DNA from: Pyricularia pennisetigena
Lineage: Eukaryota; Ascomycota; Sordariomycetes; Magnaporthales; Pyriculariaceae
Length of the DNA stretch: 64,000 nt
Reading direction: 5' to 3'
Assembly (NCBI RefSeq): GCF_004337985.1
Contig: NW_021940918.1
Coordinates: forward strand, 186,001 to 250,000
In this document: positions 9,460 to 20,046 of the stretch, piece after piece
Position numbering within the stretch: the stretch's first letter is position 1
Layout: every line of letters begins with the position of its first letter
The notes under the pieces: model-generated
What the model saw: the letters and a program-made list of their open reading frames with translations, nothing else
What the model was told of the DNA's origin: nothing
The model's database searches: none
Program-made: the position numbers and the translations under genes

Positions 9460-12234
9460 TTACTGTTGGTCGCCAATACAAAAAAAGCACCAGTCACGAT
9501 CACACCGAAAGCCTTCTTCGCCGCATCGACGCTTCGATCCGCCTGGAGTCTGGACCACGGACCTCACGGGGCTCGAGTTGAGGCGCGACCGCACGCTGCT
9601 GCTGCTTCTACTGCCTGGTCCACGTCCGCGGTGGGTGAGCGGAGTAGTGTGGAACTGCGCGCCGGACAAGAGCGAAAACGACGACGGCTTCGGCTTCGCA
9701 TGAGCGCTGCTGCTGGCTTTAGTCATGAAGAGGCGCCGACTGAGAGACTTTGGCGTTTTCTTCTTGATCGGAGAGGACAGGGTCTCTCGGGAGAGACGTG
9801 CTGGGCCGGCATACCCGCCGCTGCTGGCAACACTGCGGGTGCGTGGGGTAAAATATGTCGAGAGCTCGTCCTCGTCGGACCCGTCGTTAATCAGAGACAG
9901 AAGCGAGCCTACTGACCTCACCGATCTTCCGCTGGGAGTCGGAGCGGCAGACGGACTTGGTGTCGCCGGCCGGGGATCCTGCGATGGTAACACTTCGTCA
10001 GGGACGCTACCCCTTGGCGGCCATTGCCTCCGCGTTCGCCTGGGGAGGTATGCTGAGCCCTGTTTGTTTGAAGAACGCTTATCTCCACGCTGCGCGGGAA
10101 GACTTTGGGCAGATGATTTGGGGCTCGGTTGATTCTGAGGGACAACAAGATGCCTAGGCGAGATCTCGGGCTGATTGAGACTTGAGTCTGTTGAACTCTG
10201 TTGCTCCATCTCCAGATGCAGCTCTGACACTTGCTCAACATATTGCTCATTCGCCGGGCAGAAGTTTTCTTCCAGCGTCGGTTCATCCACCGACCGCCGT
10301 AGTCTGGATGGCTCCCATGACTGAGATGCTTCGCCCTCCTCAACTGCCACGGAGGGCAAGATCGTAGGTTTTGGTGTTGGCGCCACCTCCGGAACTTGGT
10401 TCTCCATAAGAATCGAGAGCCTCTCATCCTCGTCTGCCGGTGGGGGCGTGCTTTGATGTTCTGCATCTTCCACGAGCGGCTGTTCTGGTCGAGGCTCTTT
10501 TTCAGCATCCGGTTCAGTGCAGCTGAGAGACTGACTGCTGAGAGTAACATCAGCAGATACGACAACCGGCTCTGGCATTGTGAGGGGTGAACGTGCAGGG
10601 CGAGGAGGAGAGCCCAGCTCAGGGGAGAGGCTTCTTGGTCGAAGAATGAGAGGACCTCGGCGACGGCCCCTGCCAGCGGCCTTGGGAGCTGGCACCCAAC
10701 CCCCATATTCCTCGTCAGAAAAGCCGTACGAAGGGTCGACATAATTTTGTGTAAAGGTTTCAGGCGGCACTTCCGTCTGCTTTGTTGGCCCTCTCTCGGT
10801 CTCTAAAGGCAGCCTTGGGCTCACTCTGGCTGTTTCATCAGCAGTACTCGCTTGACCAGGTATTTGTTTGGCAGATTCGGTGCTGGTTTCGAGAAACCCT
10901 TCATCTGTACGTTCTTGTGGCCTGTTTGAATTTTCAGAATTTTCCAACACTTTGGGACAGGACTCTATAACGCTTTCGTCCCTAGAAGACGCTCCTTGCC
11001 TAACTGGCCGAGGTGCCTCAACAGGTGGATTTAACAAAATTTTACTCTGCTCCAACTTTTGGAGCCTCTCGTCTATTATATTAATAACAATGGTTTCGTG
11101 TTTTCGTTTCAATGGTCGTTGCGAGTCGTCTGCCTCCAGACAGTGAGATTCAATGACGTCTCGCTCATCCTCAGTGGGTGGTGGCGATTTAAGTGCAGCG
11201 GCGGAGTAGGGCTCGCGGTGCTTTGGCTTTGCGGACCGAGAAGTTGGCCTTGTCTGTGATTCTTGGTTGGGTACTCTTTCTGTACAACCAGTGTTCTCAG
11301 GACTGGTAGCCGATCTAGTTTGTAACTCGTGTGATGAGACATTCCGCTGATTTGAGGGAGTCCGTTCCGGACCTATGTGGGATGCCCGTGTTGTGATTTC
11401 ATCTTCAGAGTCGGTGTCATGATTTGATCTAGGGCGCGACTTGCAAACGATGGACTTCAGGGCAGCGCTACTTTTCGTTTTTACCGGGCCCGTTGGCTTT
11501 CTCTGCAGTAGTGATGGTGGCAGCGCAGGGACTCTCCAGGCTGGTTCCACCAATTCATTGGTGACGCTCAGGGGGTCGAAGGACGGGTCTGCGGCACCAC
11601 GACTTGCCGCTGCCATTGTCAATAGTCGGTTCAGGGTCCCTAATAGTGTACTGGACGTCGACGGGCCGCCCTTCACCGATGATTCCAGTGCACTGAAAGA
11701 TGGAGGTAGCTGCGGAGGCTCTGGTATCTCGGGGAGGTCTGGGATGGCGTCCAATGGTAAGATGCGACTGGCTTCCCCCTCGTCATCCTCGTCAGCCTCG
11801 AGATCGATGCTGCCTTCCTCATGCTCGTTCTCTTCTTGGTCGTCGTCCTCTTCAGCATCGCTGTAAAGATCGTTGAGGTCTATGCCGTCGTCATCGTCAC
11901 CCACTTCCTCTCCCTCCTCATCCCCCTGACCGGCCACGTCTGCGCCATTGTCTCCAACGGCCACTGGCAGATTGTCCCCGAAGATGCCTCTGAAATGGCC
12001 TCTGTCAACGGTGATCTTGCCTGTGTTGAGGTCGATTTCATCCCCCTCATCACCAAAGTCTCTGCCGTATTTTTCAAAGATGTTCTCCAATGTCGATTTG
12101 AATGAGAAGGCAGATCGATATGTAGACCTTTGGAATTGACGATCGAGCGCCAAGTCCTCAATGTTCAGGTCTAGTTCGTCACCATCCTGGTCAAGGCTTT
12201 GGGAGAGCCTCGGCCTCTTGCTAGGAGGCTCCAT
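9460..12234 (-). CDS. SCM3: Centromere protein Scm3 (HJURP-type CENP-A chaperone)
   Basis: Scm3 escorts CENP-A/H4 to centromeric chromatin. The single-exon, 924-residue protein starts MEPPSKRPRL. The Scm3 domain is near the N-terminus (about 38-84), with FKSTLENIFEKYGRDF and GDEIDLNTGKITVDRGH, the helix and loop expected to bind CENP-A. A strongly acidic stretch (about 90-160) is followed by a long disordered, Ser/Pro/Glu-rich middle. The C-terminus is basic and ends in a cysteine cluster spaced C-x6-C-x4-C-x2-C, which could bind zinc. The gene is divergent from ATG6 across 684 bp. A late intron near the C-terminus cannot be excluded, but the open frame ends naturally. Confidence 0.85.
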   Translation of the reverse strand: MEPPSKRPRLSQSLDQDGDELDLNIEDLALDRQFQRSTYRSAFSFKSTLENIFEKYGRDFGDEGDEIDLNTGKITVDRGHFRGIFGDNLPVAVGDNGADVAGQGDEEGEEVGDDDDGIDLNDLYSDAEEDDDQEENEHEEGSIDLEADEDDEGEASRILPLDAIPDLPEIPEPPQLPPSFSALESSVKGGPSTSSTLLGTLNRLLTMAAASRGAADPSFDPLSVTNELVEPAWRVPALPPSLLQRKPTGPVKTKSSAALKSIVCKSRPRSNHDTDSEDEITTRASHIGPERTPSNQRNVSSHELQTRSATSPENTGCTERVPNQESQTRPTSRSAKPKHREPYSAAALKSPPPTEDERDVIESHCLEADDSQRPLKRKHETIVINIIDERLQKLEQSKILLNPPVEAPRPVRQGASSRDESVIESCPKVLENSENSNRPQERTDEGFLETSTESAKQIPGQASTADETARVSPRLPLETERGPTKQTEVPPETFTQNYVDPSYGFSDEEYGGWVPAPKAAGRGRRRGPLILRPRSLSPELGSPPRPARSPLTMPEPVVVSADVTLSSQSLSCTEPDAEKEPRPEQPLVEDAEHQSTPPPADEDERLSILMENQVPEVAPTPKPTILPSVAVEEGEASQSWEPSRLRRSVDEPTLEENFCPANEQYVEQVSELHLEMEQQSSTDSSLNQPEISPRHLVVPQNQPSPKSSAQSLPAQRGDKRSSNKQGSAYLPRRTRRQWPPRGSVPDEVLPSQDPRPATPSPSAAPTPSGRSVRSVGSLLSLINDGSDEDELSTYFTPRTRSVASSGGYAGPARLSRETLSSPIKKKTPKSLSRRLFMTKASSSAHAKPKPSSFSLLSGAQFHTTPLTHRGRGPGSRSSSSVRSRLNSSPVRSVVQTPGGSKRRCGEEGFRCDRDWCFFCIGDQQ

Positions 12235-12918
12235 GCTTCAGAGATGACGATATGATCATGACTGGATCATGAAGCCGCTCAAATGTAACGCTAGAGTACA
12301 CACATATATCGACAATTGACATATATTTGAGCAGTGAGCACCCCCCAGACAGCTCCGGTGGGGGGGTGTTTGATTGCTTTGCTCAGTGTCCAAGGCAAGC
12401 TTTAATTATTGCAGTGACTCGTGGGGGAACAAGACGCGCCCATGCGACGCGCTGGAAATTGTCAACCCACTGCACCTCCAGATAGCATCCCTAATGTGGG
12501 TCTCCAACCAGCTGGAAAACACTGTAAAGTGGCGCACAAAGCACTGTACGCAAGTACTGTAGACATGGCAACACCCTACCCATTCAGGGGGTTCATTGTC
12601 GGTATTGCAATTGGTGCGTCTACGCCGCATGAAAGGAATGACGTGCGGTGTAGGATCCACCAGACTCGGGAAGCTGCAGGCGGCGGGGTCGTGTGAGCTA
12701 TCCCGTTAGGTACTCCGAAAGTATCATCCATACCAGCAGCCCAATCATAGCAAGGTCAATCTTCAAAAAGTCATTTCCTTCCTCTAGCAGCAGCCAAACG
12801 CGTGTTTCTCGGCCCGGCTTGTCAACAATCCACCAAGCCCCGTATGCTGCATAAGTATCCATAAAAATCTCATCGGTGAGGCTCGGTCCCTGGCGAGCGT
12901 CCGAGAGCCGTGTCGATG
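12235..12918. other. Divergent promoter region, SCM3 / ATG6
   Basis: This 684-bp spacer separates two divergent start codons, so both promoters must lie here. A short C-run/G-run element, CCCCCC around 12342 and GGGGGGG around 12360, could form a small hairpin. No exon was found. Confidence 0.5.
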
Positions 12919-14509
12919 ATGTTTTGCCAAAAATGCAGGACGCCGCTCAAGCTCGATGGGTCGCTAGATGATCTCAACCCAGCTGCCTACGATCTTCTCG
13001 TCAGTGAGTTCTCCCTCAAGTGGTTCCCCATACGCACGCGACGGCCAAACTTGGACCAGAAGCCCAATAACTGACTGTTGTCTAGCCACCTCCTCACAGC
13101 AGCAAGCCCCTAAGGATCCGATCTCGTCATCATCATCAAGCGCTACGCATGTCCACGACCAGAGCAGAAAGGCCGTATATGAAAATGCGATCAAGAACGC
13201 CATTGGCTCGCCTACCTTCAAGAGGCGCAGCGACATTAGCGGTTTGCGTGGGGATAAGGCCATGCGCGACAGCTCCATGTCGTTTATCCTGCTGGAGGAG
13301 TCTCAGATTGCACCATCGAGACATGGAGCTGCCGGCCGCTCGTCGGGACCAGCCTCGCCCAACACATCAAAGGGATCAGCTGCCGCTACGGCTGCCGATG
13401 ATGACGGCGCCAACGAGGCCAACCGCATGCTGAGGCTATTCGAGATACTCTCTGCGCGCTCCGACATCGACCACCCCGTCTGCGTCGAGTGCACTGACAT
13501 ACTCGTCGAAGGACTGCGCAAGCGACTCGAGTCTGCGTCCAGGGAACGTAGCACCTATGTCAACTTTCTCAAAAAGCTCGAGCTGGAAAGCCCAACCGAC
13601 GATGAATTGAAGGCACAGGAGGAAGCTCTCGCCAGGGCAAAGGAGCAAGAGGCAGCGGCCCTCAAAGAGCTCGTTGCACTTGAAAAAGAAAAGGCCAGCT
13701 TGGACGACGAGATTCTAGCTCTCGAGGAGGAATCGCGGCAGATGGACGCCGAGGAGGAACAGTTCTGGCGCGAACGCAACGCGTTTGCCTCGCAGCTGGC
13801 AGACTTCCAGAATGAGCGTGATAGCATAAACTCCAAATACGACCACGACGCGCGGCTGTTGCAATCACTGCAGCGAACAAACGTGTATAACGACACTTTC
13901 CTCATCAGCCATGACGGCACCTTTGCCACGATTAACGGTCTGCGACTTGGCCGGCTGCATAACACCCCGGTCGACTGGCCCGAGATCAACGCAGCTTGGG
14001 GCCACGCACTTTTGCTAGTCGCCACGGTCGCCGACAAGCTACAGTACCGCTTCGACGGGTACGAGCCCCAGCCTATGGGCTCCACGTCTCGGATCATCCG
14101 CTTCGAGCCCCCGTCGCCCGCAGCGTCCCGCGTAGGATCTGGCCCGCCCCAGGCGCCCAAGAAAAAGGTCCTGGAGCTCTATTCGTCCGGAGACATGCCG
14201 CTCGGCCTAACGTTTATGCACAGGAAGCTCGACGCCGCCATGGTGGCATACCTGGAGCTCGTGCGGCAGCTGGGCACGTTCATGGTTCGCACTACCACGG
14301 CGAACGGGAAGCCGCTCACGCTCCCGTACGTCATTGACGGCGACAAGATCAACGGCATCAGCATAAAGCTGGGTATAGCCCAGGACGATGCTTGGACCAA
14401 GGCCTGCAAGTTCGTCCTCACTTGCTGCAAGTTTCTCCTCGCACATGCTAGTAACATTAGCACCATGGCGAACGGGCGTGGCAAGGTTTTGGGCTCAAGC
14501 CCGACTTGA
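12919..14509 (+). CDS. ATG6: Autophagy protein Atg6 / Vps30 (Beclin 1)
   Basis: Subunit of both Vps34 PI3K complexes (autophagy with Atg14, endosomal sorting with Vps38). The 502-residue model begins MFCQKCRTPLKLDGSL. A tandem ATG (12916) precedes it in frame, but 12919 has A at -3 and gives the conserved start. Exon 1 is 12919-13003 (donor GTGAGT), exon 2 is 13086-14509. Visible features are the N-terminal CxxC (C3, C6), a second CxxC in HPVCVECTD (161, 164), a long coiled coil (about 165-275), and the C-terminal BARA domain with NVYNDTFLISHDGTFATING and LPYVIDGDKINGISIKLG. Length fits the family. It is divergent from SCM3 and convergent with SPC7. Confidence 0.95.
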
Positions 14510-14663
14510 TTAATGGTTGTTGCCCGTGTCTGGGTTACTATTCTTTCCTTTTCCGTACAGCGTGTCTGGAATTTTTGTTTTTCTTTCTATTGGTAACCGC
14601 AAGACGGCGTTCATGGGACATGGCTTTGTGAATTTCAATAACGATGGCTTTGGTTTTGCTGGG

Positions 14664-14697
<34 letters not shown>

Positions 14698-15074
14698 TAG
14701 TAAACAACAGCCAGCCAGTTCTTCCCCTGGCACGAATAGAACAGGCTTTCCATGCCATTAGATGGTCATGACGTTTGTTCCCCTGTTCGGCTTCTTTTCT
14801 TTGGAAGTGGGTGATTTATGCCGTCTCTCTACGTACGGTAGGGTTGTCTTACAAGAAAGTATTTCGCTTGAATTCGATACCCAACAATGAACTAATCCAG
14901 TCATCGAATCATAAAACCATATTCCACACATGATTTAAACCACTCTCCAAGTTCCATCCAGCACATTATCCCCCAACGCCAGTAAACTAACATAACCTTT
15001 GGAGAAAAAGAATAAAAAATAAAATAAAAAAAAAAAGCCCTTGTATCCCCATTACCTAAATGTCACAAACTTCG
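14510..15074. other. Intergenic, convergent ATG6 / SPC7
   Basis: 3' flanks of two convergent genes. Contains a T30 run (14665-14694) and an A-rich stretch around 15005-15036. No gene seen. Confidence 0.5.
14665..14694. repeat. Homopolymer T30
   Basis: Uninterrupted 30-nt T run about 155 bp after the ATG6 stop. Confidence 0.95.
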
Positions 15075-18000
15075 TCATTGCTTGTTGGCACCAGACAACA
15101 GCTTCGCGTATAATTCGACGAGTACCTCTCCCCACACCTGTCCCTTGCCGACCTTGTCACCAATCTCCTTCCTGAGGAAGTCTGCCATCCGATCCTCGTT
15201 GAATCGCTGCCCATAGACGACTCTTGCTCGAGGCTTGACAACCGTACCACCCGCACTCTGGCCGCTCAGATCTATGAGAACCTCGACCTTGCTCTTCAGC
15301 CCCGCCAGCAACAACGTCGCCTTCACGACCATTGATGCGTCCGACGTCCGTGAGACCCTGGTGGGAAAGGTGCAGTTTATGCTCCTGATGTTGGCAGAAA
15401 CCTGCTTCGCCTCAAGCCAGCCGGCACCCACCACATCGAGAATATGGCGCAGTGAGGTTTGCGCTTGGTCGAGACCCCTGATCTGGTCGCGGATGCACTG
15501 AAGGAAGAACTCGAGCTCGGTCGTGATGGGTACAGGGTCGCGTTCGCGGTTGGCCGCGATGTACCAGAGGTCTATGTTGGTGGGCTGCTTGCTGGCCGCG
15601 CTGTCTGGGGTAGCGAAGCTGGTGGGATCGAAAACGAGTTCAATCTCACGGTTGTAGGTCATTGATACAGTCGTACCGGAGCAGCCCGTGACTATCCAGC
15701 CGTGCTCTTTCTCGATGGCCTCGACGCGTGCTGTTTCAAGGGGGGTTGGTCAGCATGTTTGGTCGTACAGGGAAGAACCGACCAGCATTTTCGTCAGTGA
15801 GAAATGAGAAGAATGGAAAGCATACCTTTGAGATCCATAATTTCATCAGGTCTCCAGCCTCTACATTCCTCTCTCACGCGCTCAGCTTCGCGGATCTCAT
15901 CCAAACACAGCTGCTTCTTTGTCGTCAGCTCCCCAATAGCTTCTTCGGACTGACGGAGGTCCCGCTCCAGTTCTGCTATCTGCTGCTTCTTCAGATCTAT
16001 GTCTTGGGTGGCGGTGAGCAACTCGTCCCGAGCAGCTTGCAACTCGTCCGGGTCGCAATCGGCAAGCTCACGCACCGCCTCGTCGAGCAGGTTGTGTTCC
16101 TTTTCGAGTTCGGCGAACTTCTTGACGAGTTCAGGAAGCACCGAGTCTATGAGAGCCTGCTTCTTCTTGAGGACCTGTTCGTCCTGAGCCATGCCCTCGG
16201 CCGTCTTCTCTAGACCTTCCTTGAGACCTTCTTGCAGCTTCATTCGCCATTCGTACCACATGGCCTTGCTCAGGAGGCGAGCATGCAGCTTGACATTTTT
16301 GAATTGGTTATCCATCAGAACTCTGAAGTCTGGGCTGGCTGACATATACTCTCGGAACAGAGGCGGATTGTCAGCGAGCGTCTCGCTTTCAATCTCCCGG
16401 ACGATGTCGCGACCCTCCGAGATGTACTTCTTGAGCTCGCGGCACGAGTGTTGGTACAGCTCTAGCATGGGCACCGTACAGGCACCGGCCACGACGCAGC
16501 GTTCGAGGCACATGTCGTCCTTGTCGTCGCTTTCGGCACTGTTCTTTGCTTGTGGTGCCACGGTATGTCGGCGTTTTGTAGTCGTTAGCTCCATAAAACG
16601 AATGCTGGTCATGTTGAGGAAGTCCTGCAGGCTGATACGTTCTTCGTCGTCGTCCAGATCCTCGGCATCGATGCCCTCGCCTCTACCGAGATCTATGGCG
16701 CCATCATCCTCCACGTCCCTGAAATGACTTCGACGTCTTGGACTTGGTGCGGTTCTGGACATCTTGATGGGGGATGTTGGTGTGGACACTTCGAGAGATT
16801 GCTTCGTCGAGTCTTGGCTCCTGCTGGACTTTGAAAGTCGTCCCGTGGTCTCCTCTTTGGATGGAGGCTGCTGCAGCTTGATGCTCTTGACTGGACTCCC
16901 ATGGTGGTTCTTCAGTCTCTTCACTCCGTCCTGCTCCTCCTCCGCGTCGTCCAGCTCGGAAGGACGCTTTCCCAGTAAACCCTTGGCGCTGCCAACGTGT
17001 AAGCTCTTGCGACCACGGAGAGGATTCTTCTTCGGGCTTAGGCCCTGAATCATCTCTCTAAGATTCAGGGTGACGTCTCGTTCGTCAGCCTCCCGCTCCA
17101 TGATCTTGCGCCCATCTTCCTTGTCTATTTCTTGCTGTCTCTGGCGGTCGATTTCTTGCTCCATTATGCGTGGGTCATCCCACTTGACAGCCCGACGACC
17201 CAGTTCCAGATTTCTACCAGGTGAGAACTCTTTTGCTGCCTTGCCAATGGATGCTCGGCGTTCGAGAAGCTCCGCAACCCTCGGAGACCCCAGGCCCGAG
17301 CGGTCAGCACCGACTCCAGAGAGTCGTCGTCTCTGAGGCGTCAGGGCCACAAGGGGAGTTGTTGCCCCTGTCGCGGGATCCTGTTGAAAAAGAGATCTCG
17401 CCGGGGACCTCTGCTTTGCCGGCGACACAGGAGCCTGTTTGTTCTTTAGACCAGTTGAACGCACCGGCGATTTGGATCCACTACTAATGAATCTAGACGG
17501 TGAAGACCGCAACGGCGTACGTGGCTGGTCGGGAGATTTGGCGGTTTGAATCGATGGCTTTGCTGGAGAGTCTCGGACTGGAGACATGCGGGCCGGAGAA
17601 GGTCGACGATCTGGTGACCTGCGGAGTCCGCTACCATTGAGAGCTGGACGATCAGGTGAGCGGCTGGGTGAACGGTTACGGCTCAGGGTCGATGTCAGAG
17701 AGTTCTTGATTGGTGAGGATGGCCTGGACGGCGAGGATTGCCTGGTGTTTACCAAAGGTGCCTTCTCCGCTGAGCGAGAGCCCTGAGGCTTTTTCTCGTT
17801 CTCATCAGCTGGACGAGTGACCGATGCGAGGATTCCACCCAACGACACTGGCGACATGTCCATTCCCGCAGTCATATCCATGTCCCCGTCGCTCACGGCA
17901 TCCTCGTCAGTGGAGATGATCTTGCCTAGTCCCACCGTCATGTCCATACCGACAGTTGGCTCTGCATCTACATCATCAGGACGCATTGTCGTGCGGCGGC

Positions 18001-19534
18001 GCGCTCCAGGCTTGCCGTTCTTGGCAGCACCTGTCGACCAAACACCACCCATGACTGTGGTCAATTCCATTGACATATCCTCGTAGGCCTCACTATCTTC
18101 TTGGCCGTCGTCATCGTTGACTGTAGACTGGATGCCACCCATTGGTGTGGTAAAGTCCATTGTCTGGTCCAGGCACATGGTCGCCTCTCTCTGGGCTGCT
18201 CTCTTCTGTGCCACAATCCCTCCAAGCGCGTGCGTCATATCCATCGACATGTCCATTCCACCTTCGCTGGCCATGGTCTCATCGGCATCTGCTGCTCTGA
18301 CGATCCCTCCTATGGCATGTGTCTCCTCCATATCCATGCCGTCGTCCTCGTCCACCACTGATCTTACAGGACTCGAGAAGATCTCTTGGTCTTCCTGCAT
18401 CCCGCTGCCCGAGGCGGCCCTCTTTCCCCAGCCAACAAAGGCAGGAATGACCTCCTCGTCCTCATCTGCGGCCGAACGAGCACCGGCTCTTTGTGTGGCA
18501 AGTCGCAGCATCTCGTCGATACTGGTCGTGGAGTCACTGCTCATCATCGACATGGATCCAGCCGAGACAGCGGATGCCGTGGTCACCTCGTCGGCGTCCA
18601 GAGTCATCATGGTGCCGTCACCTGCGTCGGAGTCGGAGTCGCCCTCATCTGGGTCTTCAATGATGTCGTCGCCGTTGTCCGAGTCAGAGTCGTAGACAGT
18701 GGACCCCATAGTTTCGTCATGCTCGTCTAATGGCGAGATTCCCGAGCTCCGTCTCCGTTTCTTCTGGTGCAGATCCCTCTGATCCGCCGCAGAGTCTGGA
18801 ACCATATCATCTACATGTTCTGGTGGTGTTGAGGGTGGCTCTGCTGGATCAGACCCCTGCTGAGCTGCATGCGACGCCGGGGATGGAGCCGCCAGTGACG
18901 AAGCACGTCTCGTAGAATCTGTTGATGTGGTCGAGTCTTGGAGGTACTCAATCTCATGGAAGGTGTGCAACGTAGCCTCGGCCGCAAATGACACGCGCCT
19001 GTTGGCCAGTGACTTGCGTCGGGCTTCTCGTCTGTCTTTGATCTCCTTTTCAAGGGCCAGCCTCTCCCTCTCCTCACGCTCGCGGGCTGCAGCTTGCTGC
19101 TCCTCTTCTGTCCGCAAGGCGACCTTGGTGGAGTCGACTTCATTCCTGCTACTTGGTTGTTTCGACTTATGTGGTGGTATTTCGGGTAAGATGGGTATGG
19201 TCGGCTTGAGGATTGATCTTGGCAGGGGAGCTGCAATAGACTGCGGGAGAAGTACACAAAGTTAGCTGGCATGCGGAAACAAGGAAGACACCACGGGATA
19301 TCATGTCCCACAACCTACCTGTCTCCTGTTTCCGTTGGCAGGTTTTAGCGCGTCTAGGCCACCAGGTCCTATGCTCTTGCTACGTGACTTTTTGCGATTC
19401 GCGGCGAGTGATGCCGCTGACAAGTCGACGGTAGCATTTTCCTTTTCACCAGTCTTTCTCGACGGTGAAATGCCGCTCAGCGACTTGCGCGCTCTCTTGG
19501 TCGTGGGGAGCGTGACGTCGCCCGGTGGCGGCAT
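15075..19534 (-). CDS. SPC7: Kinetochore scaffold Spc7 / KNL1 (Spc105)
   Basis: KNL1-type scaffold of the KMN network that recruits Bub1-Bub3 and PP1. The predicted protein has 1428 residues from exons 19534-19319, 19240-15826 and 15730-15075, all phase-consistent. PP1-docking motifs are at the N-terminus: SILK (residues 81-84, encoded right after intron 1) and RVSF (154-157). About residues 370-545 carry at least six MELT-type units, mostly in the form M-D/E-M/L/F-T followed by GGI. The C-terminal half has the conserved MTSIRFMELTTTKRRHTV segment, a long coiled coil, and a terminal RWD-like region (exon 3) with IELVFDP and DLWYIA. The gene converges with ATG6. Very high family resemblance in the C-terminal third; the N-terminal exon is supported by splice sites and reading frame. 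Confidence 0.93.
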
Positions 19535-20046
19535 GGCTGCTGCTCGGTTGCGGGCTTCGTAGGCGACAGGAAGAAAACCCCAGGGACTCGGACGTCGTTT
19601 TGCTATATCGTGAGATCCTGAGCTCGCGCGCTGGCTGATCGTCCCTCCTCAATCCAGTATTAGACACCAATATCAACGCGCGTGTTGCTGCTAAATTGAC
19701 GCGATCATGATGGTGGGGAAACTAGGCTCGATCGCGACCCTTTCTGTAGCGACAGTAAACAAGCGGGTAAAAGTGGGTCGAATACGTCAAATGTGGAGTT
19801 GTTGCTGTGGTGACAGTCACGTTGAGCATCCCTCCCTGCCCACTGATGAGCTTGCTATGAGGGTCGTCTCATTTACACAGTCTTGCATGTTAGTTAGGTG
19901 GGTGGTATTGTTAGTTTTTACGATGCATGATTGGATGATCGGCAAGCAACCAGCTCCAGACCCGTGGCAGCAGATATACTTATACTACATAGATATCCAA
20001 AGTTCACCCACGTAAGCCAAAAGATATCATCGGATCTTCAAGAAGC
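19535..20046. other. Intergenic, SPC7 promoter / glutaminyl cyclase 3' end
   Basis: A 512-bp spacer between two minus-strand genes. It should contain the SPC7 promoter. No exon or RNA gene was recognised. Confidence 0.5.

Noticed and set aside
9918..10742. 274-residue frame overlapping SCM3 in another register
   Set aside because: Low-complexity Arg/Ser-rich shadow of the disordered Scm3 middle region.
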